In this document: positions 43,916-50,728 of the stretch, one piece after another | Position numbering within the stretch: position 1 is the stretch's first letter | How the letters are laid out: each line of letters opens with the position of its first letter | Source: Paenibacillaceae bacterium | GTDB taxonomy: Bacteria; Bacillota; Clostridia; Lachnospirales; Lachnospiraceae | Assembly: GCA_015057715.1 (NCBI GenBank) | Contig: SVDS01000019.1 | Coordinates: 1 to 50,728 of the forward strand | DNA: 50,728 nucleotides | Direction: 5' to 3' | The notes under the pieces: generated by a model | The model's input: only the letters and a program-made list of their open reading frames with translations | Told to the model about the DNA's origin: nothing | The model's database searches: none | Program-made: the position numbers and the translations under genes

Positions 43916-43944
43916 TTGACATTGTGAATGCTATGTAGTACAAT
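43916..43944 (+). promoter_or_regulatory. Promoter of XRE/membrane pair
   Basis: TTGACA, 17-nt spacer, TACAAT, 23 nt before ATG 43968. Confidence 0.85.
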
Positions 43945-43967
43945 TTGACTGTGAAAGGTGGCATTCA

Positions 43968-44168
43968 ATGAAAAACAAGAGAATGAAAATAGCCCGAATG
44001 GAAGTTGATATGAAACAGGAGGACTTGGCAAAAGCCGTGGGTGTTACTCGTCAAACTATTGGGTTAATAGAATCTGGAGAATATAATCCTACGTTAAACC
44101 TGTGTATAGCGATTTGCAGGGTGCTCGACAAAACATTAAATGATTTATTCTGGGAGGAATTAAAATGA
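43968..44168 (+). CDS. XRE-family small transcriptional regulator
   Basis: 66 aa, little more than a helix-turn-helix (KQEDLAKAVGVTRQTIGLIE). The closing ESGEYNPTLNLCIAICRVLD is typical of the short Cro/CI-like regulators paired with a membrane protein. It may bind the repeats upstream and repress its own promoter. Its stop overlaps the next start (ATGA). Confidence 0.92.
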   Translation: MKNKRMKIARMEVDMKQEDLAKAVGVTRQTIGLIESGEYNPTLNLCIAICRVLDKTLNDLFWEELK

Positions 44169-44656
44169 AAAAGCAAAATATGCAGGACGAAAGAATCCTG
44201 ACACAACGCCGTAAGATAAACAGTGAAGCCTATAGCATTTTGATGATTGTACTTCTCGTCTCCATTCTTGTACAGCAGTATTTGTTTAACGCTCCATTTA
44301 AACAGTATGCTGTAGAGGTTATCTGTTTCTTGGGAATATCCTTTTACATGATCGTACGACACATTATGCTCGGACTCAACATATATGGTGAAACAAAACG
44401 AGCAATAGGTATTCCTTTATTGAACAGCATAGTGACGGGAGTTGTAGTAACGTCAATTAATGGTGTTTTGAATTATTCAAAATATGCAGATAAATATAAG
44501 GAGGATGGTATAGGGTATTTTATAGCCGTGTTAGCAGTTACGTTAATTAGCGCAACCATTGGCAGTTTTATTGTGCTATCGTTCTTTGATTATCTGAATA
44601 ACAAAAAACAAGAAAAAATTCAAAAACAGTTAGATGAAGATGAACAGAAGGAATAG
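44165..44656 (+). CDS. Membrane protein paired with XRE regulator (DUF6773-like)
   Basis: 163 aa. Four membrane segments (about 22-42, 49-67, 84-104, 122-145) are followed by a Lys/Gln/Glu-rich cytosolic tail. The arrangement of a roughly 66-aa XRE protein plus a four-helix protein is common in Firmicutes; I attach the family name with caution. The function is unknown. Terminator at 44717. Confidence 0.7.
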   Translation: MKKQNMQDERILTQRRKINSEAYSILMIVLLVSILVQQYLFNAPFKQYAVEVICFLGISFYMIVRHIMLGLNIYGETKRAIGIPLLNSIVTGVVVTSINGVLNYSKYADKYKEDGIGYFIAVLAVTLISATIGSFIVLSFFDYLNNKKQEKIQKQLDEDEQKE

Positions 44657-44716
44657 GTATATTATTCTTCGATTAATGAGCATAATGCTGAGTCATTAAA
44701 AACTGAATATTCAAGG

Positions 44717-44756
44717 AAGACTACTAAATATCAGTATTAATGTTAGTAGTCTTTTT
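44717..44756 (+). terminator. Terminator after XRE/membrane pair
   Basis: AAGACTACTAA pairs with TTAGTAGTCTT, followed by T. Confidence 0.85.
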
Positions 44757-45186
44757 CATATGGCAACTTAATTAAGAAAATTGTGATGGGATTTTAGTTA
44801 CTGTTAAGATAAGAGAAATGACCGAATTAGAAAAGAAAATTATAGAACTAGAATCAAGTCACGCCGTTCAAAATGCAGTCATTGATGATTTGAAAAATAT
44901 AGTTAGCGGGGTATAATTATGGTTGAATATTATGTTTATAGGATTACGGTCAGCAAAGATTAAACTATTGATGAGGTTGCTTCAAAATGGAGGAGCTTTG
45001 TACGGCGGGCAGGCCACCTGTTCTTGACAAAGCGTCTTAATCTGAAAAATGGGAGAAAATATCCCCAAAATATCGATGAATGAGAATGTACATATACCTT
45101 TACTGACACTAATAAAGTTATTGATGTATCTGGGGGAAATGATGCTACGGGTACTGCTTTAGCGTGTTGTAAGCCAAATGGAACGA

Positions 45187-45336
45187 TTATATACAAATCT
45201 TTCTATGGTAAAAACGAAAAAGAGCTTAAGCGTTAAATTAAGTAATATAATGAGGACAGGGCAAAATATACTGTAAAAGTGGAGACCACATTTTTTCATG
45301 ATTTTGCAGAATTTTGTATAAGAACGGTAAAGGTTG
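45187..45336 (+). pseudogene. Decayed copy of the integrase N-terminal region
   Basis: The DNA closely matches 49435-49575 in the integrase remnant, including AAAATATACTGTAAAAGTGG. In-frame stops replace lysine codons (CGT TAA ATT AAG TAA), and the readable remains are KNEKELKR and YTVKVETT. Only the core-binding region is left. It is a relic of an older or duplicated insertion. Confidence 0.8.
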
Positions 45337-45541
45337 TCTTACAGAGTTGAATACTGGTTACATTGATGAAGAAATGAAGTTTGAGATAAATTCATACAAC
45401 GATTTCTTGGAATGAGTTACTTTTGGCGCAGGTTAGATTCAGGTGTGAGAAAAATGGTCATGGATGATAATACATCAGAGAACTCTTTTTTAAAATTCAA
45501 TATTGACTAAAATTTTTGTAGATATAGAGGAGACAAAAGTT

Positions 45542-46618
45542 ATGGGGTTGAGAGAAGAAATTTTACAATTAGAAAGAAATTGTTTAGAAGTACTGGGACA
45601 CGGCTTGAGTAAAGAGAGCGCAAGGTCAGATAAACTCGGAACAGAGTATTTTAGAACCTATAGGGAAAACTTGTATGAGGAAATGGGGCAACAGCATATA
45701 GAAGAATATAGCGGTGGTTCCGGCGGGGAAATGAAGGATAAAATATACCCGGCAAAAATGTCTAGTATTTGTTCTTCATCTGCAATGACATTTAATCTTC
45801 TTGGAAATCGTACTGCAATCATTAAGAAAAATACATATGGTTTTTCTGAGGGGACTTATAATGTGGCATATGAGAAAAAAATGCCGACCTTATCGGGTAG
45901 AAATCCAGCAAATTTAGATGCGTATTTATGCCTGACGGGAAAAATGGGTAAGACAGAGGCAATTTTCTGTGAAATGAAAATGATGGAATGGATTATTAAT
46001 ACACCAGGTAATTTGAATAATGCATACAAGGATAAGGATAATTACTTTGCGAAGTATATCCCAGAAGGACAAAAATCTGTAAGCGTATTTCTAAAGGCAA
46101 TTACAATGTTGGAGCAGGTAATGCCAGTACATGAAATAGTTATAGAAAAAACCATGGGAGATGAAGTTCAGAAAGCTACAGGTGAAAGACATTACTTTCA
46201 GCATTATGATGCATGGCAGATGTTTAAGCATATGTTAGGTATTTACAATATGACTTCCAGATATACATTAGAAACAATGAGGGACAAATATAAGAACTCG
46301 AGTGGAATAAATGTAGATGAAATGAGAGACAAGTTTGATAAGGTGACACTTGTGAATGTTGTGTTTGAACCGCCAACAGAAGTTATCAAGGAAGAAAAAA
46401 GCCGTGAAAAGCTGATAGCTTATAAGGCCTCAGAACATGAAGATTATGAATTGAAATTCAAGCGAATTCTGAAAGAAAGCGGAGTGCAACAATTATTTAT
46501 GGATGACTGCGGATTTAAGTTTAACATTATGTATATGACTACAAAAGAATTCATGATAATGTTTGAAATGACCGAAGACCGTTGGAAGTATCTTAACAGA
46601 TATAGACTGGAAAAATAA
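45542..46618 (+). CDS. PD-(D/E)XK restriction-type nuclease (PGN_0703-like)
   Basis: About 358 aa. The putative PD-(D/E)XK site is Asp126 in NLDAYL, followed after 17 residues by Glu144-x-Lys146 in FCEMKM. KMSSICSSSAMTFNLLGN resembles the SSQALxxNxF block before the nuclease core of the PGN_0703 putative restriction endonucleases. No methyltransferase lies nearby, so a modification-dependent or nicking role is possible. ATG 45542 follows GAGGAG. A TTG at 45503 is open but has no ribosome site. A perfect A+T-rich dyad follows the stop. Confidence 0.65.
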   Translation: MGLREEILQLERNCLEVLGHGLSKESARSDKLGTEYFRTYRENLYEEMGQQHIEEYSGGSGGEMKDKIYPAKMSSICSSSAMTFNLLGNRTAIIKKNTYGFSEGTYNVAYEKKMPTLSGRNPANLDAYLCLTGKMGKTEAIFCEMKMMEWIINTPGNLNNAYKDKDNYFAKYIPEGQKSVSVFLKAITMLEQVMPVHEIVIEKTMGDEVQKATGERHYFQHYDAWQMFKHMLGIYNMTSRYTLETMRDKYKNSSGINVDEMRDKFDKVTLVNVVFEPPTEVIKEEKSREKLIAYKASEHEDYELKFKRILKESGVQQLFMDDCGFKFNIMYMTTKEFMIMFEMTEDRWKYLNRYRLEK

Positions 46619-46631
46619 GATAAAGATAATT

Positions 46632-46660
46632 TATATAATAGTAATGATTACTATTATATA
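46632..46660. repeat. Perfect A+T-rich dyad after the nuclease gene
   Basis: 13-bp arms (46632-46644 and 46648-46660) with a 3-nt loop, 13 nt after the stop. No T run. Possibly a transcript 3'-end structure. Confidence 0.75.
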
Positions 46661-46712
46661 TTCCTGGATTACTAAAGAAATGTAAGAAATTCTTTTATAG
46701 TGTATTTGAAAT

Positions 46713-46739
46713 AAGGGACTAAGAAATTAGTCCTTTTTT
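46713..46739 (+). terminator. Terminator after the nuclease gene
   Basis: AAGGGACTAA/TTAGTCCTT stem, GAAA loop, T run. Confidence 0.88.
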
Positions 46740-46816
46740 CCTGCTTTAATTGTATATTTTATTTACGCAGATACCACAATACATAGATTGTTTTGTAATA
46801 ATCATACAATATATAG

Positions 46817-46845
46817 TTGAAGAAAGTATGCGTTTGTGATAGTAT
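46817..46845 (+). promoter_or_regulatory. Promoter of the four-gene defence cluster
   Basis: TTGAAG, 17-nt spacer, TAGTAT. The upstream 14 bases (46807-46820) are identical to those at the XRE promoter (43906-43919). Confidence 0.55.
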
Positions 46846-46902
46846 TAATTTAAAAGTGCATTCGTGTAATATTCAATTTGTTAAGGAAATGGGGCCGGTT
46901 GT

Positions 46903-47136
46903 ATGGAAAGTAAGTTACCAGAAATTGAAATGCGTGAGTGTCCGGTTTGCCATAAACACATAGACATCTTTGAGGTGTATTGTAAATATGGTTACGAGTT
47001 TGGGGGTAATCGTTGTACTAATCCAGATTGCAGAAAACCATGTAGAGAATTCACAAGCTTCTGCTCTGATTGTGGAAGTAAAACTCAAAATTATCTTGAT
47101 GGGTATATTGGTGGATTACCGACCAATGTTTCATAG
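46903..47136 (+). CDS. Small zinc-ribbon protein
   Basis: 77 aa with eight or more Cys arranged as zinc-ribbon knuckles: CPVC at 14-17, YCKYG, CTNPDC, KPC and CSDCG. It probably binds one or two zinc ions. There is no DNA-binding domain beyond this. It opens a closely spaced cluster with the 108-aa protein, the AbaSI-like nuclease and the 98-aa protein. ATG 46903 comes after a weak ribosome site (GGGG). Confidence 0.75.
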   Translation: MESKLPEIEMRECPVCHKHIDIFEVYCKYGYEFGGNRCTNPDCRKPCREFTSFCSDCGSKTQNYLDGYIGGLPTNVS

Positions 47137-47148
47137 AATGGGGGGATT

Positions 47149-47475
47149 ATGAGCGATAAGGTGAAGATGGACGAGGTTGAATGCTTAAAAGATAGATTAA
47201 TAGCTTCTGAAAATATCGCAGCAGTAAATAGGCCAGTAGACATCATTTTATCACTTGTAGGCTTTGCTAGTCCTGCTGCTGAAGGAATTAAAGTCTTAAA
47301 AGATGTAATTGTGAATAAGTTTGATTCTTTTCAAAATGAGAAGCGTTATAAATTTTGCAAGGTTATTTTAGAAAATAAAGCCATGATAACGAGAGATAAG
47401 GTACAAGATGTTAGCCCATCATGGAAAATGAAGGATTTATTGAGCATTGAATTAGAGGAAGTGCGATATTACTAA
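47149..47475 (+). CDS. 108-aa protein of unknown function in the defence cluster
   Basis: 108 aa, acidic N-terminus, predicted mostly helical. The segment IILSLVGFASPAAEGIKVLK is apolar but weak for a membrane helix. I recognise no family. It starts 13 nt after the zinc-ribbon gene behind GGGGG. The last 20 residues (after KVQDVSPSW) read unlike the rest and might reflect a truncated C-terminus; this is a guess. Confidence 0.65.
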   Translation: MSDKVKMDEVECLKDRLIASENIAAVNRPVDIILSLVGFASPAAEGIKVLKDVIVNKFDSFQNEKRYKFCKVILENKAMITRDKVQDVSPSWKMKDLLSIELEEVRYY

Positions 47476-47525
47476 AGAAAATTATAAGTGAAATTTGAGA
47501 TTTAAAAAGAAGGAAAACAGCTACT

Positions 47526-48443
47526 ATGAATGATCTGAAAAGGGATTATCTGATAAAAACATTCTCTCGTACAAAGCGAAAAGATTATGAGAATTACATT
47601 ATTAATGGCATTTGGCATAAACTGGATAGAATAGACATACAACCAGTAACTCAACAATACGTTAAGCGAAGTGATGGGAAATACGCTTTAATAGATTTGT
47701 TCTTTCCTCAAATAAATTTAGGCATTGAAATTGATGAAGAGTACCATGTTAATAATAATGAGCACGATCTATTACGCGAAATGACCATGGAGCAGCTACT
47801 TAGCTCCTGCTTAGAAACAAAAGATTTTAGGCTACTTCGGGTCAAAGCATATGAGAGTCTTAACGATATAAACTTGCAGATCGATGAGATAATAAGAGAA
47901 ATTAGGCAAAGAGTCATTGAATATGATATTGACGAATGGGACATTTATAAAAATCCAGTTGATCAAGCGATTATGAATAAAAGATTATCGGTAAATGATA
48001 ACTTGTTATTTGACACTATTGGTCAAATATGCTTTTGCTTTGGTAAAAACACACCCAAAACACAACACGCATATTTTCATATAGGAAATGACTATCAACT
48101 TTGGTGCCAAAAGCTTGCAATGAAAGTAGATAATAATTTTAAATCAGTGTCAAAGGGCTGGATAAACATTCTATCTGATGATTGGAATACAATTAGTGAA
48201 ACAAATGATGATAAATCAATAATCAATACTAATAACCCATTATCGCTACCAGGGCGTAAACGTATAGTTTTTGCCAAAAGTAAAGATACATTGGGGCGTA
48301 ATAAATATAGATTTATTGGTATTTTTAAACTAAACATTGATGAATCAAAAAATGGAGAAGTTATAATATACAATCGAGTTGCTGAAGAAATTGATTTAAG
48401 CATTTTTTTACGAAATAACTCTATGATTCATAGGAGGAAATAA
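47526..48443 (+). CDS. AbaSI-like modification-dependent restriction endonuclease
   Basis: 305 aa. The N-terminal Vsr/PD-(D/E)XK-like nuclease domain (about 1-125) contains YALIDLFF with Asp57 and LGIEIDEEYH with Glu68, Asp70 and His74. The C-terminal part (about 150-300) ends with RKRIVFAKSKDTLGRNKYRF and IGIFKLNID, then VIIYNRVAEEIDL, the pattern of the SRA-like reading domain of AbaSI. AbaSI cuts DNA with 5-hydroxymethyl- or glucosylated cytosine, as found in T-even-like phages. Type IV enzymes need no partner methylase, and none is present. The next gene begins 4 nt later. Confidence 0.78.
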   Translation: MNDLKRDYLIKTFSRTKRKDYENYIINGIWHKLDRIDIQPVTQQYVKRSDGKYALIDLFFPQINLGIEIDEEYHVNNNEHDLLREMTMEQLLSSCLETKDFRLLRVKAYESLNDINLQIDEIIREIRQRVIEYDIDEWDIYKNPVDQAIMNKRLSVNDNLLFDTIGQICFCFGKNTPKTQHAYFHIGNDYQLWCQKLAMKVDNNFKSVSKGWINILSDDWNTISETNDDKSIINTNNPLSLPGRKRIVFAKSKDTLGRNKYRFIGIFKLNIDESKNGEVIIYNRVAEEIDLSIFLRNNSMIHRRK

Positions 48444-48447
48444 TATA

Positions 48448-48744
48448 ATGGAAGAACTAAGGAAACAATTTAACAGGGATATGGAACAACTTTGCGTAGA
48501 AATAAAGGAAGCTTCTCATAATCCTTCGAGGTTTATAGATATGCTGACGAATGGAGATCCTGTCGATGTTGCAAAAAGATTGGTCATGAATAAACCAACT
48601 TCCACATTTGAAAAGTTAGCTAGTATAAAGAAATTGTATTTAACTGTAGAATATTATGTGATTATGCCAAAATATCAGCCACTGTTTGACGAAAGTGTGA
48701 TTCAAACCAGCAGGAAAAGATTAGATGACTATAAGTGGGATTAG
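48448..48744 (+). CDS. 98-aa partner of the AbaSI-like nuclease, unknown function
   Basis: 98 aa, all-helical in look. Its second half, VDVAKRLV then SIKKLYLTVEYYVIMPKYQP then LFDESVIQTSRKRL, has the pattern LT-E...P...LF...A/S-RKRL that recurs at the C-termini of various defence-associated proteins. It may be a stand-alone version of such a module, which is inference. It is separated from the nuclease by 4 nt, so probably cotranscribed. Confidence 0.65.
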   Translation: MEELRKQFNRDMEQLCVEIKEASHNPSRFIDMLTNGDPVDVAKRLVMNKPTSTFEKLASIKKLYLTVEYYVIMPKYQPLFDESVIQTSRKRLDDYKWD

Positions 48745-48899
48745 TGTAGAGCAGTTAAAATTAATTGTAGGTGGTTAGAAGGCGTTGGAGAATTATAATC
48801 CAGTGCCTTTTATAGTATCTATAAGTTAATTTAGTAATCAGGAGGGAAGGTAAATTAAATGCAAATGATAGTGTCAAGATTTTTTCGCTAATTGTATTT

Positions 48900-49235
48900 C
48901 AGCCGTTAGGTAGCCGGTAGTCAGCCGGCTATGATATCAGATTGATTCTGGATATCCAATTCTTTCAGATGCTCCATATTCATGTAGCGCTTGGCATCCC
49001 ATTGGGTTCCAGCTAAGTGTCGCAGTCTGGTACATACAATCATTAAAGCATTTTGCCCATCAGGAAAAGCGCCAATAGCACGGGTCCTACGTTTGATTTC
49101 CCGGTTCAGACGTTCAATGGTATTGTTCGTGTGAATTCTAGTCCAGTGTTGGCTGGGAAAATCCATATATGTTAAGGTTTCCTCGATTCCATCTTCGACC
49201 TTTTTAGCTGCCGAAGTTAGGTTTAAGAAAAACTC
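48900..49235 (-). pseudogene. IS256-family transposase, 3' remnant
   Basis: About 100 C-terminal residues of a mutator-type transposase. In-frame sequence from about 49235 (KKVEDGIEETLTY) leads into FPSQHWTRIHTNN, then IERLNREIKRRTRAIGAFPD and TRLRHLAGTQWDAKRYMNM. The stop is at 48921. The upstream three quarters, including the first catalytic Asp residues, are missing; the reading frame dissolves before the integrase start. A 6-bp hairpin (AGCCGG/CCGGCT, about 48911-48929) lies at the 3' end and may mark the insertion-sequence end. Confidence 0.85.
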
Positions 49236-49330
49236 TGGAAAAGCTATTAAAATCTGACTTATTTTGATAAAATGTGAGCATGGTCAAATTGATTGCCTAT
49301 GCTCAATTATTTTGGAAAGGATTCGATATA

Positions 49331-50476
49331 ATGAGCGAGACGACAATAAAAAGAAGAGATAAAGGTGAAGGGTCAACAAGATTAAGAAAGGACGGGCGAT
49401 ATGAGTACCGGTATGTAGCAGGTAAAAGATCAGATGGAAAGGCTCTTTATAAGTCTTTTACTGCAAGAAGCGAAAAAGAACTTAAACGTAAAATTAAGGA
49501 ATATAATGAAGACCGGACAAAATATACTGTAAAAGTGGAAGCCACATCTTTCCGTGATTATGCAGAATTTTGGATGCGAACAGTGAAATATTCCATATTA
49601 AAGCCAGTATCATATGACCGCTTGGAACAGACATATTTACTGTTTGTAATTACATAGGTTATATTCAGTTGGGAAATGTATCTTCAGAGGATATTCAAGT
49701 TATGATAAATGATTTGTCCAATTCAAAGGCATATTCAACTGTCAAGAAGCATTATGAATTTGTAAAAGGAGTATTTCAATATGCTTACAATTCTCAAAAG
49801 ATAACATTTAATCCATGTCCGGCTGTTCAATTACATATTGAGCGTAATATGAAAGTGAAGACAAAAAAGACTGAGATACTTCCAGAGAATATAACAGAAA
49901 AGATGTATGAATTTAATAATACATTACGACAAAGTAATAATCAGTTCTTTAAACATATGCCAGTTCTGCTGCTAATTTTAAATACAGGAATGCGAATTGG
50001 TGAGGCTTTGGCTTTAGAATGGAGCGATATTGACTTTAAAAACAGAACGTGACTATAATGGTGTTGTTATGGGAAAAATTAGGAAAACATTTAGTGATAT
50101 AACTAAAACTGAGTCGGGTAATCGAATAATTCCGTTAAATGATATGGCAGTATCTCTTTTAAAACAGATACTAGAATATAATAGTAGAAAGAAAATTAAA
50201 ACGGATTATGTTGCAAGTACTGCTGATGGAAGTTACGTGTCTGAACGAAATATTTTGAGAACATTTAAAAGTGTTCTAGGTGTTGTAGGAGCAGAAGATT
50301 ATACGATTCATGCATTAAGACATACATTTGCTTCCAGATTATTAAAAGCCGGAACAGAAATAAGTGTTGTTAGTAAACTACTGGGACACGCTGATATCAA
50401 CACAACATACAGCACATATATCCACGTTTTAAACGATCAGATGACTGATGTAATGTCCGGTATTTCTAAGGTTTAA
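49331..50476 (+). pseudogene. Tyrosine-type integrase, broken by two frameshifts
   Basis: About 380 codons in three frames. Frame 1 (49331-49657) has the start MSETTIKRRDKGEGSTRLRK and the core-binding region. A one-base change near 49650 moves to frame 2 (YIGYIQLGNVSSEDIQ, to about 50052), and a second change near 50045 moves to the last frame. The catalytic set is otherwise visible: Arg in LNTGMRIGEALALEW, HALRHTFASRLL (His-x-x-Arg), LLGHADINTT (His) and Tyr in TYSTYIHV. Protein homology joins the three pieces. It abuts the 3' end of the tRNA-Arg, as in tRNA-targeted elements. Confidence 0.9.
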
Positions 50477-50646
50477 CGAGGCTGTTTTGACCCATTATCT
50501 GCCCCATTATATTTCAGTAAAAATCAGAAAAAACCAGTAAAAAGTAGTAGAATACAAGAAATGAGTTAGAATGGTGAAATGATCAAAACATCAGAAAACC
50601 CCATAAAATCAAGGTTTCAGAGAATTATTTCCGGGCAAAAAAATAG
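50477..50646. other. Probable attachment-site side region between integrase and tRNA-Arg
   Basis: 170 nt with no gene. The element end and att core should lie at or near the tRNA 3' end (50647-50665). I found no second copy of that sequence elsewhere in the window. Confidence 0.4.
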
Positions 50647-50718
50647 TGCACCTGATAGGAATCGAACCTACGCACGCGGCTCCGGAGGCCACTGCTCTAT
50701 CCACTGAGCTACAGATGC
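50647..50718 (-). tRNA. tRNA-Arg (CCG)
   Basis: On the minus strand the acceptor GCATCTG pairs with CAGGTGC with a T-G wobble. The anticodon loop CTCCGGA holds CCG, and the T loop GGTTCGATTCC is normal. 72 nt, no encoded CCA. Confidence 0.93.
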
Positions 50719-50728
50719 ATCTTTTACA

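Larger units (their letters stand above)
43450..43967. other. Gene-free stretch with terminator, direct repeats and promoter
   Basis: 518 nt without a credible gene. It holds a terminator (43601-43645), an array of about 20-bp direct repeats (43803-43883) and the promoter of the XRE gene (43916-43944). Confidence 0.6.
44657..45541. other. Gene graveyard: decayed phage/integrase pieces
   Basis: 885 nt with no intact gene. From left to right: a terminator (44717-44756); a 33-codon open frame at 44818-44919 (MTELEKKIIELES...), similar in look to small phage coiled-coil proteins; an adjacent frame from 44920 (MVEYYVYRITVSKD, stop, TIDEVASKWRSFVRRA), which looks like a broken short phage protein; a decayed integrase piece (45187-45336); and a 32-codon frame near 45414-45511 of no recognised kind. 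Confidence 0.55.

Noticed and set aside
44960-45196. 78-aa minus-strand open frame in the graveyard
   Set aside because: No ribosome site, no family resemblance, and it is antisense to traces of decayed plus-strand genes.
49331-50476. Programmed frameshifting in the integrase
   Set aside because: Two separate shifts with no slippery heptamer that I can see, in a region already full of decay. Mutation is the simpler explanation.

Overview
The window looks like a chromosomal segment of a strictly fermentative Firmicute of the Lachnospiraceae type (Lacrimispora/Clostridium-like). This rests on AGGAGG ribosome sites before almost every gene, moderate-to-low GC, an ECF sigma with an RsgI-like anti-sigma, a YesM/YesN-type two-component system, a DUF5688-like protein, FeoAB, and UgpC/MsmX and CdaR-type proteins. 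The species assignment is inference from gene content, not a database match.

Layout. Positions 1-67: truncated tRNA-Gly. 0.3-5.2 kb: housekeeping genes (cytidylate kinase-like protein, L,D-transpeptidase, aminotransferase, VanZ, TruA, CDF metal transporter). 5.3-7.3 kb: ECF sigma plus RsgI-like membrane anti-sigma. 7.4-17.35 kb: a carbohydrate locus between two almost identical tRNA-Gln(CUG) genes. One arm (minus strand) holds a sensor kinase, an AraC-type response regulator and a GH105-type unsaturated glycuronyl hydrolase. The other arm (plus strand) holds a sugar-binding lipoprotein, two permeases and a GH2 enzyme. The arms diverge from a shared control region at 11.96-12.18 kb. The importer has no ATPase of its own; a UgpC/MsmX-type ATPase lies at 20.0 kb. 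17.5-19.7 kb: acyl-ACP thioesterase, CvfB-like S1 protein, methyltransferase. 21.3-26.7 kb: CdaR-like regulator, then ftsE-ftsX, an EnvC/PcsB-like M23 hydrolase and a CtpA-type protease, which look like one cell-wall/division operon. 26.8 kb: threonine aldolase (minus). 28.0-31.5 kb: two tandem small/large pairs of the 3-isopropylmalate dehydratase family. 31.5-33.6 kb: uvrB behind a LexA-type box. 33.6-36.0 kb: feoAB behind a Fur-like box and a structured leader. 36-37.2 kb: split ThrE exporter. 37-38 kb: DUF5688-like protein (minus). 38.4-42.8 kb: MMPL exporter with a secreted coiled-coil partner.

From about 43 kb the sequence is visibly more A+T-rich and looks acquired: an XRE regulator and membrane protein behind a direct-repeat array, a graveyard of decayed phage/integrase pieces, a PD-(D/E)XK nuclease, then a compact cluster of zinc ribbon, 108-aa protein, AbaSI-like modification-dependent nuclease and 98-aa protein. 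It ends in an IS256-type transposase remnant and a tyrosine integrase broken by two frameshifts. The integrase abuts the 3' end of a tRNA-Arg(CCG), the usual arrangement for an element inserted at a tRNA. The best candidate for an undescribed system is this restriction-type defence cluster at 45.5-48.7 kb. Other stretches worth attention are the tandem dehydratase operon, the tRNA-Gln-flanked sugar locus and the structured non-coding stretch before ftsE.
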